Positions 33,283-41,569 of a stretch of DNA of 64,000 nt are shown here, piece after piece. This DNA is from Streptomyces sp. NL15-2K (GTDB lineage: Bacteria; Actinomycetota; Actinomycetes; Streptomycetales; Streptomycetaceae). Both the position numbers and the translations under genes were made by a program. The DNA is taken from the NCBI RefSeq assembly GCF_030551255.1, contig NZ_CP130630.1, positions 4,569,501 to 4,633,500 on the forward strand. Reading direction: 5' to 3'. The notes under the pieces are model-generated. The model was given only the letters and a program-made list of their open reading frames with translations, searched no databases and was not told where the DNA came from. Each line of letters begins with the position of its first letter. Positions within the stretch are counted from its first letter, which is position 1.

Positions 33283-33513
33283 CAGAGCGAGCCGTCGTGG
33301 CCGGCCGGGCGGCCGCCCTTGGAGCCCTTCTTCTTGCGGTTGGCCGCTTGGTCGGTCTTCTCCGGAATCACCGCCCGGATCTTGCGTTGGCGCAGGTTGG
33401 CGCGGTTGGCGCGGTTGGCGCGGGAAGAGTACGCCTTGTCTGCGGCGGGTGCGTCCGGCCGGGTCCTGGGCCGGCCGACCCGCCCGCGCGCTCTGATCTT
33501 CTCGACGACAGGG
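33283..33513 (-). pseudogene. IS5-family transposase remnant
   Basis: Reading the minus strand gives VVEKIRARGRVGRPRTRPDAP, DKAYSSRANRAN and LRQRKIRAVIPEKTDQ, then NRKKKGSKGGRPAGHDGS. This is a central-to-late segment of IS5-type DDE transposases (the DKAYSS Asp and IPEK regions). There is no start, the upstream half is missing, and downstream similarity is lost. The NRANRANRAN stretch comes from a 9-nt repeat (GTTGGCGCG, about 33396-33422). No inverted repeats could be assigned. Confidence 0.8.
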
Positions 33514-33540
33514 ATGCGGTTCCGACGCTACCCTGCCCAC

Positions 33541-34362
33541 GTGCCCCAAGCCGCTGTGGATGAAGTTCAGGAACCGCGAGCCGTCGTCGCCCTGACCGAT
33601 GTGGCGGTCTACCGCCGCACCACGGGACAGGAGATCGTCCTCGACGGCATCAACTGGACCGTCCGGCCCGGCGAACACTGGGCGCTACTCGGTCCCAACG
33701 GAGCCGGCAAGACCACTCTGCTCCGGCTCATCGGGGCGGTCATGTACCCCACCACTGGCACCGTCGAGGTTCTCAATCACCGACTCGGCCGGGTCGACAT
33801 GCGTGAGCTTCGAGCGCGCATCGGCCTGGTATCTGCAGCCCAGAAGGTCCCGCTTGACGCTTCCGCCCACACCATCGTCCTCACTGGGGCGACCGGGACC
33901 GTGCAGCCGCTATGGGGGATGTACGACACCGCGACTCGCGAGCGCGCCCACGCCCTGCTCGCCGAGCTGGGGTGCAAGGAACTCGCCGAACGCCGTTTCG
34001 GCGACTGCTCGGGAGGCCAGCGCGCCCGGATCCTCATCAGCCGTGCTCTGATGGCCGACCCGTCGCTGCTCCTGCTCGATGAGCCGTTCAACGCCCTTGA
34101 CCTCCCGTCCCGTGAGGATCTCGTGGACGCGCTGCACCGACTGGCAGCCGACTGGGCTGACCTCGCGACCGTCACGGTCACCCACCACGTGGAGGAACTC
34201 CCGCCCAGCACCACTCATGCCTTTCTGCTCAGAGAAGGCCGCAGACTGGCATCCGGCCCGGTCGACCACGTCCTCACACCGGACAACATGAGTTCCTGCT
34301 TCGGGCGCCCCGTTCACGTCGCCTGCCATGACGGCCGCTGGTACGCCCGTTCGGGCCGCTGA
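33541..34362 (+). CDS. ABC transporter ATP-binding protein
   Basis: Protein of 273 aa with Walker A GPNGAGKTT, signature CSGGQRARILISRAL, Walker B LLLLDEPFNALD and H-loop VTVTHHVEEL. It is most like single ABC ATPases of the ModF/YbhF-like type that lack an adjacent permease. GTG 33541 was chosen as similarity starts soon after; ATG 33514 is in frame, but lies in the tail of the transposase remnant. No permease gene is adjacent. Confidence 0.85.
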   Translation: MPQAAVDEVQEPRAVVALTDVAVYRRTTGQEIVLDGINWTVRPGEHWALLGPNGAGKTTLLRLIGAVMYPTTGTVEVLNHRLGRVDMRELRARIGLVSAAQKVPLDASAHTIVLTGATGTVQPLWGMYDTATRERAHALLAELGCKELAERRFGDCSGGQRARILISRALMADPSLLLLDEPFNALDLPSREDLVDALHRLAADWADLATVTVTHHVEELPPSTTHAFLLREGRRLASGPVDHVLTPDNMSSCFGRPVHVACHDGRWYARSGR

Positions 34363-34564
34363 TGTGCTGTGACCCGCAGGGTCGCCATGCGCTCGGCCAC
34401 GACACGCCGGGTGGGCTCAGCGGCGATCGGTGAGTGGGCGGTGAGGGCGCACGGGCCGCGTGGCGGCACGCCGGGTCGACCAAGCGGCATGCGGTGAGTG
34501 GGCGCCTGAGACCGAGTCAGCGGTGGCGGGGGGCGGGGCGCGCTGGGGCGTGACCGCAGCTGCA

Positions 34565-34669
34565 ATTGGCAGATCTGTTCCAGGCTGTTGCGGTAGGACG
34601 CGACATATGCGCAGGTCACAGGGTCATGGATCCACGGATGGGGCCCCGGGGTGGAACAGATCTGCCAAT
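34565..34669. mobile_element. 105-bp inverted-repeat element, MITE-like
   Basis: Perfect 18-bp inverted repeats (34565-34582 and 34652-34669, arm begins ATTGGCAGATCTGTTCCA) enclose 69 bases. The 34363-34703 gap holds no gene otherwise. The structure fits a short non-autonomous element or a long hairpin; the arms are AT-richer than the surroundings. Confidence 0.55.
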
Positions 34670-34703
34670 CGCCGGCTTCTACCTCATGTGTCCGGCCGCC
34701 GCT

Positions 34704-35606
34704 TCAGGAGCGGTCGTCAGCGAAGAGGTCCCCCGCGTCGGTCACGTGCACAGCCCGCTGTGCCCATAGCTCGAGCTGGTTCAGGTCTGTGCAGGCACGG
34801 ACCCGCTCGCGTACCGAATCCGGGATCTGGATGCCACGCCACTCGAGAATGTTCAGCGTCATCTCGACGCGGTCTTCGAGTCGGCCCTCCTCCCGACCTT
34901 CTTCCCGCCCCTCCTCGCGTACCTGCTCAGCGAGCGGGTGCCGCCAGAAGTACTGGATCGCCGTCATCAGGTCCCTCCACATCTGCTGGGCCCGGCGGTC
35001 TGCCAGGCATGAGTCGACGAACTGCACGAAGACCGCGGCGCTGTCCGCGTCGATGGTCCGCAGGGCGGCTGCCAGGGATTCCAGTATGGCGGCGGCCTGC
35101 GGACCGCGGCCATGTGTCATGGCCGAAAGCACCGCAAGGGGTACGTCCCGTTCGGCCTCCCGCTCGTCCGCGATCACCGGCACGTTGTCCGGGCCCAGCA
35201 CGAACGGGCGCACTGTCAGCGAGGGACACCCCCGCACCCCGAAATGAATCGGCTCCGCCGCCCAGCGGGCCGTCGCACTACTCTGGGTGACGACGATGAG
35301 GACCGGCTCGCAGCGGTACTTCTCGTACAAGTAACTGAGGTAGTAGGGCCAGCTGCCGCGCTTACGCTCGTCCGGCTTGCCCTGCGATTCGACGACCAGG
35401 AGGTACGTGCCCTCGTCCGTCTCCGCCCGCAGCAGCGTGTCCACGCGCCGCTCGACCGGCTCGATCTCGGTGAGGTCCACGTTCATCGCGGCGAAGTCGC
35501 GCGGCTCGGGAAAGGGAATGCGTAACACACCCTGGAGCGCGCGGGTCAGTAGCGCGGGATCCTTCTGGAAGATCCGGTGCATCGCCTCGTGCGACGAGCC
35601 AGGCAC
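34704..35606 (-). CDS. PD-(D/E)XK nuclease-like protein (Rpn/transposase-like family)
   Basis: Protein of 300 aa starting SSHEAMHRIFQKDPALLTRAL. The fold markers are the early Asp/Glu region DLTEIEPVERRVDTLLRAE and VESQGK (E-x-Q/K-type active site), typical of the RpnA/PD-(D/E)XK transposase-like families in actinobacteria. Its C-terminal helix has an EEGREEGREEGR repeat. GTG 35606 overlaps the last base of the upstream ATPase stop (TAGTG), suggesting translational coupling. It would act on DNA; target and role are unknown. Confidence 0.75.
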   Translation of the reverse strand: MPGSSHEAMHRIFQKDPALLTRALQGVLRIPFPEPRDFAAMNVDLTEIEPVERRVDTLLRAETDEGTYLLVVESQGKPDERKRGSWPYYLSYLYEKYRCEPVLIVVTQSSATARWAAEPIHFGVRGCPSLTVRPFVLGPDNVPVIADEREAERDVPLAVLSAMTHGRGPQAAAILESLAAALRTIDADSAAVFVQFVDSCLADRRAQQMWRDLMTAIQYFWRHPLAEQVREEGREEGREEGRLEDRVEMTLNILEWRGIQIPDSVRERVRACTDLNQLELWAQRAVHVTDAGDLFADDRS

Positions 35607-36055
35607 TATGCCACCCCCAGTTCGCACCACACGTACTTGCCCCGGTCGCCGAATCGGGAGAGCGGCTGCCAGCCCCAGACGTCGGCGCAGGCGCGGATCA
35701 GGGCAAGACCGCGACCGCTCTCGGCGTCGGCGAGGTCGTCCAACCTGCCCGGCGGCTCGGGAGGTTCGGGGTCCGTGTCCCAGGCGCCGATCCGCAGGAC
35801 GCCGGCCGACCAGCGGACGCGGAGGGTGGCGGGGCCCTTGGTGTGGAGTACGGCGTTGGAGACCAGCTCCGCTGCGAGGAGTTCGGCGGTGTCCGCGAGG
35901 CGGATCAGGCCGTGCATGGTGAGGATCAGGCGGAGGGTGCGGCGACAGATGGTGACGGCTCGTGGGTCGTGCGGGATGGAGAGGGAGTACTCCCAGGTTT
36001 CGGGTTCGGGTTCGGTTTCGGGTTCGGGTTCGGGTTCGGCTTCGGGTTCGAGCAT
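35606..36055 (-). CDS. RsbW-like ATP-binding regulatory protein
   Basis: Protein of 149 aa. The N-terminal 20 residues are Glu-Pro repeats encoded by a TTCGGG hexanucleotide tract (about 36000-36050). The GHKL domain shows LLAAELVSNAVLHTKGP (N box) and SGRGLALIRACADVWGW (G box region). In WhiJ-type loci such an ATPase is commonly divergent from an XRE/DUF5753 gene, as here (36223). It is coupled to the nuclease-like gene downstream. Confidence 0.8.
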   Translation of the reverse strand: MLEPEAEPEPEPETEPEPETWEYSLSIPHDPRAVTICRRTLRLILTMHGLIRLADTAELLAAELVSNAVLHTKGPATLRVRWSAGVLRIGAWDTDPEPPEPPGRLDDLADAESGRGLALIRACADVWGWQPLSRFGDRGKYVWCELGVA

Positions 36056-36131
36056 GCGTCGGCTCCAGAGCGGTTGAGGGAATGAGCGATAGAAGCGTTT
36101 CCGCAGCGTGTACGTCGCGTCACAGAAGGTA

Positions 36132-36149
36132 TTTCCTAGACTTAGGAAA
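36132..36149. promoter_or_regulatory. 18-bp palindrome upstream of XRE gene
   Basis: TTTCCTA-N4-TAGGAAA has perfect 7-bp arms and lies in the divergent gap 74 nt before the XRE start. It is a candidate autoregulatory operator. It shares TTCC/GGAA arms with 2625-2642 but has wider spacing. Confidence 0.55.
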
Positions 36150-36222
36150 GTGCAAGCCGCTGCCGTATCCTGACCCTCGAACGAGGTACGTCCGCAGGGC
36201 AGTTGGAAAGAGGAGGCGCAGG

Positions 36223-37074
36223 TTGCCGCCGAAGAGGCATCTCACGGCCCGCAGGGTGCGGCTGGGCGCCGAGCTGCGCAAACTACGCGAGGCGACGGGC
36301 ATGAGGGCCCGGGAAGCCGCAGAACTCCTGGGAGCCGACGCGGTCCAAATGAGCCAGATCGAGTCCGGCGTCGTAGGCGTGAGCGCTAAACGAGTGCGCC
36401 GTCTCGCAGCTCACTACGCCTGCACGGACGAGGCGCTGATCGACGCCTTGGTCGCCATGGCAACCGACCGCACTCGAGGGTGGTGGGAGGAGTACCGGGG
36501 AGTGCTTCCCCCGGTGTTCCTGGACATGGCCGAGGCCGAGCACCATGCGGCGTTCCTGCGCGAAGTCGTCATCACTCACGTTCCCGGGCTCCTCCAGACC
36601 CCGGACTACGCCCGAGCGGTGTTCCGGTACATGCGCCCCGAACTACCCGGGAGCGAGCTGGAGCCCCGCGTGGAGCACCGGATGCGGCGACGCACTGTCA
36701 TCGAGGGCGACAGCCCCACGCCATACGACACGATCATCCACGAGTTCGCCCTGCGCATCCGCGTGGCCGACCGTCAGGCCTCGCTCGCGCAACTCCGGCG
36801 GATCCTAGAACAGATCGAGCAGGGACACGCCGGTGTTCGTGTCATCCCCACTGATCAGGACGGCTTCGCCGGGGCCGGAGCCTCGATGATGTACATGGGC
36901 GGTCCGGTGCCCCGGCTGGACACTGGGCTACGGGACGCTCCGACCGGAACCGCGTTCATCGACGCGGAACCTCAGCTGAATCGGCTTCGCACACTCTTTC
37001 GTAAGGTGGAGAAAGCGTCGCTGGACCCCATGGCGTCGCGGGACTTCATCCACCGTTTGTCGAAGGAACTCTGA
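36223..37074 (+). CDS. XRE/DUF5753 WhiJ-type regulator
   Basis: Protein of 283 aa. HTH: LGAELRKLREATGMRAREAAELLGADAVQMSQIESG (residues about 12-48). DUF5753: VITHVPGLLQTPDYARAVFRYM, EHRMRRRTVIEGDSPTPYDTIIHEFALRI, ILEQIEQGHAGVRVIP. The TTG start has GAGGAGG about 8 nt ahead; the frame continues upstream through the ATPase-gene repeats without similarity. It is followed 8 nt later by its DUF397 partner. Confidence 0.88.
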   Translation: MPPKRHLTARRVRLGAELRKLREATGMRAREAAELLGADAVQMSQIESGVVGVSAKRVRRLAAHYACTDEALIDALVAMATDRTRGWWEEYRGVLPPVFLDMAEAEHHAAFLREVVITHVPGLLQTPDYARAVFRYMRPELPGSELEPRVEHRMRRRTVIEGDSPTPYDTIIHEFALRIRVADRQASLAQLRRILEQIEQGHAGVRVIPTDQDGFAGAGASMMYMGGPVPRLDTGLRDAPTGTAFIDAEPQLNRLRTLFRKVEKASLDPMASRDFIHRLSKEL

Positions 37075-37082
37075 GGCGCGTC

Positions 37083-37289
37083 ATGACCCGAGCCCTGCAC
37101 TGGCAGAAATCGTCCTTCTCCGACGGCGGTGATGGCAACACCTGCGTCGAACTCGCCGCCACCCCCACCACCCTCCACCTCCGCGAAAGCGAAACCCCCG
37201 ACACCGAACTCACCACCACCACCGAGCCCTTGGCTCACCTCATACTCGGCGTGAAGTCAGGCCGCTTCCACGCCGCCACACCCCGATAA
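37083..37289 (+). CDS. DUF397 small acidic partner protein
   Basis: Protein of 68 aa. The DUF397 core [21 protein letters not shown] is followed by [13 protein letters not shown] and [10 protein letters not shown]. It is presumably the regulatory partner of the XRE/DUF5753 protein upstream. Its 3' end overlaps the convergent hutI coding end by 50 bp (37240-37289). Confidence 0.88.
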   Translation: MTRALHWQKSSFSDGGDGNTCVELAATPTTLHLRESETPDTELTTTTEPLAHLILGVKSGRFHAATPR

Positions 37290-38427
37290 CCAACGGCACC
37301 CCCGGCCGGTAGGCCAGATGCACATGGCTCGGAGCGTCAAGCAGCACAAGGTCGGCGTACGCCCCCGGCGTGAGACGACCGATGTCCTCGCGCCTCAACG
37401 CCCGCGCTCCACCCTCCGTGGCCGACCACACCGCCTCGTCCGGGGTCATCCCCATGTCCCGTACCGCGAGCGCGATGCAGAACGGTACGGACGACGTGAA
37501 GGACGACCCCGGGTTGCAGTCGGTCGACAGGGCAACCGTGACCCCCGCGTCGAGCAGACGCCGCGCGTTCGGCCACTCGGCGCGCGTGGAGAACTCCGCG
37601 CCGGGCAAGAGCGTGGCGACCGTACGGCTACCCGCCAGCGCATCCACATCTGCGTCCGTCAGGTGCGTGCAGTGGTCCGCACTGGCGGCATCCAGCTCGA
37701 CCGCGAGCTGCACGCCGGGGCCGTAGGACAGCTGGTTGGCATGGATGCGCGGGTGCAGGCCCTTCGCCTTGCCCGCCGTGAGGATGGCCCGGGCCTGGTC
37801 GCCGTCGAAGGCGCCCTTCTCGCAGAAGACGTCGATCCAACGGGCGTACGGGGCGCAGGCGTCGAGCATCTCGCCGGTGACCAGGGCGACGTAGGCGGCG
37901 GGGTCGTCGGCGTAGTCGGGGGAGACGATGTGGGCGCCGAGGTAGGTGACCTCGTCGGTGTGGGCGGCGGCGATACGCAGGGCGCGGGACTCGTCGGCGA
38001 CGGTCAGGCCGTAGCCGGACTTGGTTTCGAAGGTGGTCGTGCCCTGGCGGAGGGCCTCGGCGAGGTAGCGGGTGAGATTGGCCTCCAGTTCGGCGTCCGT
38101 CGCGGCGCGGGTGGCGGCGACGGTGGTGCGGATGCCGCCCGCGCTGTAGGGCCGGCCGGACATGCGGGCGTTGAACTCCTGCGTGCGGTCGCCCGCGAAG
38201 ACCAGGTGGGAGTGGGAGTCGACGAAGCCGGGGAGGACCGCCCGGCCGTCGGCGTCGACCCGATTGTCAGTGGCGGGTGCTTTGCTTGATTCACCGGTCC
38301 ACGCGATGCGGTCGCCGTCGATGACGACGGCCGCGTCCTGGATCAGTCCGAGGGGGGAGCCGTCACCGAGGGAGGGGTCGTTGGTGACCAGCGTGGCGAT
38401 GTTGGTGATGACGGTGCTGCTGCTCAT
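37240..38427 (-). CDS. hutI: Imidazolonepropionase
   Basis: Protein of 395 aa in the amidohydrolase superfamily: metal site [21 protein letters not shown] (His ligand), [13 protein letters not shown] (Asp). Substrate contacts [11 protein letters not shown] and ETKSGYGL match HutI. It opens imidazolone-5-propionate to N-formimino-L-glutamate, the third step of histidine catabolism. ATG 38427 is preceded by GAGGACACG. It is the last gene of the hut operon and overlaps the convergent DUF397 gene. Confidence 0.95.
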   Translation of the reverse strand: MSSSTVITNIATLVTNDPSLGDGSPLGLIQDAAVVIDGDRIAWTGESSKAPATDNRVDADGRAVLPGFVDSHSHLVFAGDRTQEFNARMSGRPYSAGGIRTTVAATRAATDAELEANLTRYLAEALRQGTTTFETKSGYGLTVADESRALRIAAAHTDEVTYLGAHIVSPDYADDPAAYVALVTGEMLDACAPYARWIDVFCEKGAFDGDQARAILTAGKAKGLHPRIHANQLSYGPGVQLAVELDAASADHCTHLTDADVDALAGSRTVATLLPGAEFSTRAEWPNARRLLDAGVTVALSTDCNPGSSFTSSVPFCIALAVRDMGMTPDEAVWSATEGGARALRREDIGRLTPGAYADLVLLDAPSHVHLAYRPGVPLVIGVWRRGSGLTSRRV

Positions 38428-38462
38428 CGTGTCCTCGTGGGGGCGGGGTTCGGCGGTCGTCG

Positions 38463-39842
38463 TCAGGCGCGCAGGGCTTGGATGGCTTGGGCGAGGGCCT
38501 GCGGCACATCGGGTACGAGGGCGTGGGCCCCGTCTCGTACGACGTGCCGCCCGCCCACGATCGTGTGCCGTACGTCCGCTGCTGTCCCGGCGAATACGGC
38601 CGTCTCGGCGCCGAGCCTGGGCAGCGGCCCCGCTGTTCTGACCGAGTCGAGCGCGATCGTCGTGAGGTCGGCGAGCGCTCCGGTCTCGATGGTGCCGGCC
38701 TCGTCCCAGCCGAGGGCCGCGTGGCCGTCGGCGGAGGCGGCCCGCAGCAGGGCGGCGGCGGTCCAGTGGCCGCGGGTGCGGGTGCGCAGGCGCTCGTTGA
38801 GCTCCATCGCGCGCGCCTCTTCGAGCAGGTCGATGACGGCGTGGCTGTCGGAGCCGAGGGAGAGTGCGGAGCCTGCCTGCTGAAGGGCGGTCGCGGGGCC
38901 GATGCCGTCCGCGAGGTCCCGTTCCGTCGTCGGGCACATGCAGGTGCCGGTGCCGCTGCCGCCGATGAGGGCGATGTCCTCGTCGGTGAGGTGGGTGTTG
39001 TGGACGCCGGTGGTGCGCCGCCCGAGGACCCCGTGCTCGGCGAGCAGCTGCGTGGGCGTGCACCCGTGAGCCTCCAGGCAGGCGTCGTTCTCGGCGGTCT
39101 GCTCGGACAGGTGCACATGGAGCGGGGCCCGCCGCTCCTCGGCCCAGCGCGCCACGGTCGCCAACTGCCCGGCGGGCACGGCCCGTACGGAGTGGACGGC
39201 AGCCCCGATCCGCGCGTGATCCCGTTCCTTGAGAACTGAACAGCGTTCCGCCCAGGCGTCCGCGCTCCCGTCGGAGAAGCGGAGCTGGTGGGTGGTGGGC
39301 GGCCGGCCGCTGTGCTTGTTCAAGATGCCGGAGGAGAGGTAGACGGTGTCGAGGAGCGTAATGCGGATACCGGCTTCGGCGGCGGCGTCGATGAGCGCCT
39401 CGCCCATCGCGTTGGGGTCGGCGTAAGGGGTGCCGCCGAGGGCGTGGTGGACGTAGTGGAACTCGCCCACGGCGGTGATGCCGGCCAGCGCCATCTCCGC
39501 GTACACCGCGCGGGCGAGGGCGTGGTAGGTCTCCGGGGTCAGCCGGTCGGCGGTGGCGTACATGACCTCGCGCCAGGTCCAGAAGGTTCCGGAGCCGACC
39601 TGGACGGTGCCGCGCAGGGCGCGGTGGAAGGCGTGCGAGTGGGCGTTCGCCAGGCCGGGGAGGGTGAGGCCGCGCAGCACCTCCGCGCCGGGCGGCGGTG
39701 TGTCGGTGCCCGTGCGGACGGCGGTGATGCGGCCGTCTCTCGTGTCCACCGCCACGCCCGGCTCGACGTGGGTGTCGAGCCAGGCGTGCTCCAGCCAGTA
39801 CGTCTGCGTTTGCCGCGTCGGCGGATGCTGCGTCGGCGTCAC
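38463..39842 (-). CDS. hutF: Formimidoylglutamate deiminase
   Basis: Protein of 459 aa; amidohydrolase motifs [25 protein letters not shown], and SLGSDSHA. Length and C-terminal block identify HutF, which deaminates N-formimino-L-glutamate to N-formyl-L-glutamate plus ammonia. GTG start overlaps the preceding stop (GTGA). Its presence shows that this organism uses the formylglutamate branch rather than direct hydrolysis to formamide. Confidence 0.92.
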   Translation of the reverse strand: MTPTQHPPTRQTQTYWLEHAWLDTHVEPGVAVDTRDGRITAVRTGTDTPPPGAEVLRGLTLPGLANAHSHAFHRALRGTVQVGSGTFWTWREVMYATADRLTPETYHALARAVYAEMALAGITAVGEFHYVHHALGGTPYADPNAMGEALIDAAAEAGIRITLLDTVYLSSGILNKHSGRPPTTHQLRFSDGSADAWAERCSVLKERDHARIGAAVHSVRAVPAGQLATVARWAEERRAPLHVHLSEQTAENDACLEAHGCTPTQLLAEHGVLGRRTTGVHNTHLTDEDIALIGGSGTGTCMCPTTERDLADGIGPATALQQAGSALSLGSDSHAVIDLLEEARAMELNERLRTRTRGHWTAAALLRAASADGHAALGWDEAGTIETGALADLTTIALDSVRTAGPLPRLGAETAVFAGTAADVRHTIVGGRHVVRDGAHALVPDVPQALAQAIQALRA

Positions 39843-41569
39843 CTGCAGGCCAGCCCTTCCAGTACGTCGGCGAGTGCGAGTACCCCGGCCACGCAGTCGT
39901 CCTCGGCCGCGTACTCGGCCGGGGAGTGCGAGACACCCGTGGGGTTGCGCACGAACAGCATGGCGGTCGGGATGCTCCCGGAGAGGATCCCGGCGTCGTG
40001 TCCGGCTCCCGTGCCGAGGACGGGGACCTTGAGGTCGGTCTCCTGGCCCAGGATGCGGGCGAGTTCGTCGCGCAGGGCGTGGTCGAACTCGACGACGGGC
40101 GTGAAGGACTCGCGGACGACATCGAGGTCCACGCCGTGGGCAGCGGCGTACTCACGGGCGGCGTGCTCTACCCCGCCGACCACGAGGTCGAGGCTTTCCT
40201 GGTCGGGGGCGCGGGAGTCGAGCCAGCCGCGGACCAGGGAGGGGATGGCGTTGACGCCGTTGGGCTCGACGGCGATCTTGCCGAAGGTGGCGACGGCTCC
40301 GGCGAGTTCGGCCTCGCGGCGGGCGGCGAGCACGGTCTCGGCGTACGACAGCATCGGGTCCCGCCGGTCGACCAGCCGGGTCGTCCCCGCGTGATTGGCC
40401 TCGCCCCGGAAGTCGAACCGCCACCGCCCGTGCGGCCAGATGGCACTGGCGATACCGACGCGATCACCGCTGAGGTCGAGCGCCCGCCCCTGCTCGACGT
40501 GCAGCTCGACGAAGGCGCCGATACGGGCGAGCCGCTCCGGGTCCGGCCCGATGGCGTCCGGGTCGTATCCGGCGGCCTCCATGGCCTGCGGCAGCGTGAT
40601 CCCGTCCCCGTCGGTCAGCCGGTGCGCCTGCTCGACGGTGAGCTGCCCGGAGGTGAGCCGCGACCCGACACAGGCGAGCCCGAACCGGGCGCCCTCCTCG
40701 TCGCCGAAGTTGACGAGGGCGAGGGGCTTGGTGAACGTGGCTCGGCGCGCGCGGAGTTCATCGAGCGCGGCAAAGGAGGACACGACCCCGAGGGGCCCGT
40801 CGAAGGCCCCGCCATCGGGCACGGAATCGAGATGCGACCCGGTGACGACGGCGTCCCCGGCGGCGGGATCCCCGAGCCAGGCCCACTGATTCCCGTTCCG
40901 GTCGAGCTCGTACGTCAGCCCGCGCGCCTCGGCCTGCGCCTTGAACCAGGCCCGGCATTCGGCGTCGGCACCGGTCCAGGCGAAGCGGCGGTACCCACCG
41001 GAGTCGGGGTGCCGGCCGATCGGGTGCAGCTCACGCCACATCTGGTGAAAGGAGGTACCGACCACGCCGGCCTGCGGCGAGCCATCCGACACAGGCCGCG
41101 CCCCACCGAGCACCCCAGGCTGCGTCCCGCCAGCCCCGGCAGGCCGCGCCCCACCAGCCGACCCAGAGTGCGCCCCGCCCGCCCCGGCAGGCTCCGCGCC
41201 ATCGCCCCGCACAGGCTCTGACCCATCACCGCCCACAGGCTGTGGGCAGTCACCCCCCACAGGCTGCGACCCGTCACCCCGCGCAGACTGCGCGCCATCG
41301 CCCCGCACAGACTGCGCGCCATCGCCCCGCACAGGCTGCGCGCCATCGCCCCGCACAGGCTGCGACCCGTCGCCACCCACAGACCGCGCGCCGCCCCCCA
41401 CAGGCTGTGGGCCGCCGCCACCCACAGACTGCGCGCCGCCACCCCCCGCAGGCTGTGGGCAGTCGTTCCGCAGGGCGGGACGGGTGGGCACAGCCGGACC
41501 CGCGCCCGGCGACGAGGGCTCAGCCCCCACCGGAGCGTTGCCGCCTCGCCCACCATCACGCTGGATCAC
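39839..41569 (-). CDS. M20-family amidohydrolase with repetitive N-terminal extension
   Basis: Protein of 576 aa. The catalytic part (from about residue 168) is a full M20 allantoate/N-carbamoyl-amino-acid amidohydrolase: [45 protein letters not shown]. The first about 165 residues are Gly-rich 8-aa repeats (VRGDGAQP type) absent from normal family members of about 410 aa. The GTG start overlaps the hutU stop (GTGATC). Annotated relatives are called allantoate amidohydrolases, but the hut operon position suggests N-formylglutamate deformylase activity. An internal start closer to the domain (none with a clear ribosome site) cannot be excluded. Confidence 0.82.
   Translation of the reverse strand: MIQRDGGRGGNAPVGAEPSSPGAGPAVPTRPALRNDCPQPAGGGGAQSVGGGGPQPVGGGARSVGGDGSQPVRGDGAQPVRGDGAQSVRGDGAQSARGDGSQPVGGDCPQPVGGDGSEPVRGDGAEPAGAGGAHSGSAGGARPAGAGGTQPGVLGGARPVSDGSPQAGVVGTSFHQMWRELHPIGRHPDSGGYRRFAWTGADAECRAWFKAQAEARGLTYELDRNGNQWAWLGDPAAGDAVVTGSHLDSVPDGGAFDGPLGVVSSFAALDELRARRATFTKPLALVNFGDEEGARFGLACVGSRLTSGQLTVEQAHRLTDGDGITLPQAMEAAGYDPDAIGPDPERLARIGAFVELHVEQGRALDLSGDRVGIASAIWPHGRWRFDFRGEANHAGTTRLVDRRDPMLSYAETVLAARREAELAGAVATFGKIAVEPNGVNAIPSLVRGWLDSRAPDQESLDLVVGGVEHAAREYAAAHGVDLDVVRESFTPVVEFDHALRDELARILGQETDLKVPVLGTGAGHDAGILSGSIPTAMLFVRNPTGVSHSPAEYAAEDDCVAGVLALADVLEGLACR
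41089..41466. repeat. 24-nt minisatellite in M20 gene 5' part
   Basis: About sixteen imperfect 24-nt units (for example GCGCGCCATCGCCCCGCACA plus 4 bases, clearest at 41285-41370) encode 8-aa Gly-rich repeats. The unit length preserves the frame. Confidence 0.9.

Noticed and set aside
33208..33540. N-terminal extension of the ABC ATPase
   Set aside because: The region is antisense to an IS5 transposase remnant and lacks ABC similarity.
35962..36222. Upstream extension of the XRE frame through the GFGFRV repeats
   Set aside because: It is the antisense of the Glu-Pro repeats of the divergent ATPase gene; TTG 36223 has a strong ribosome site.
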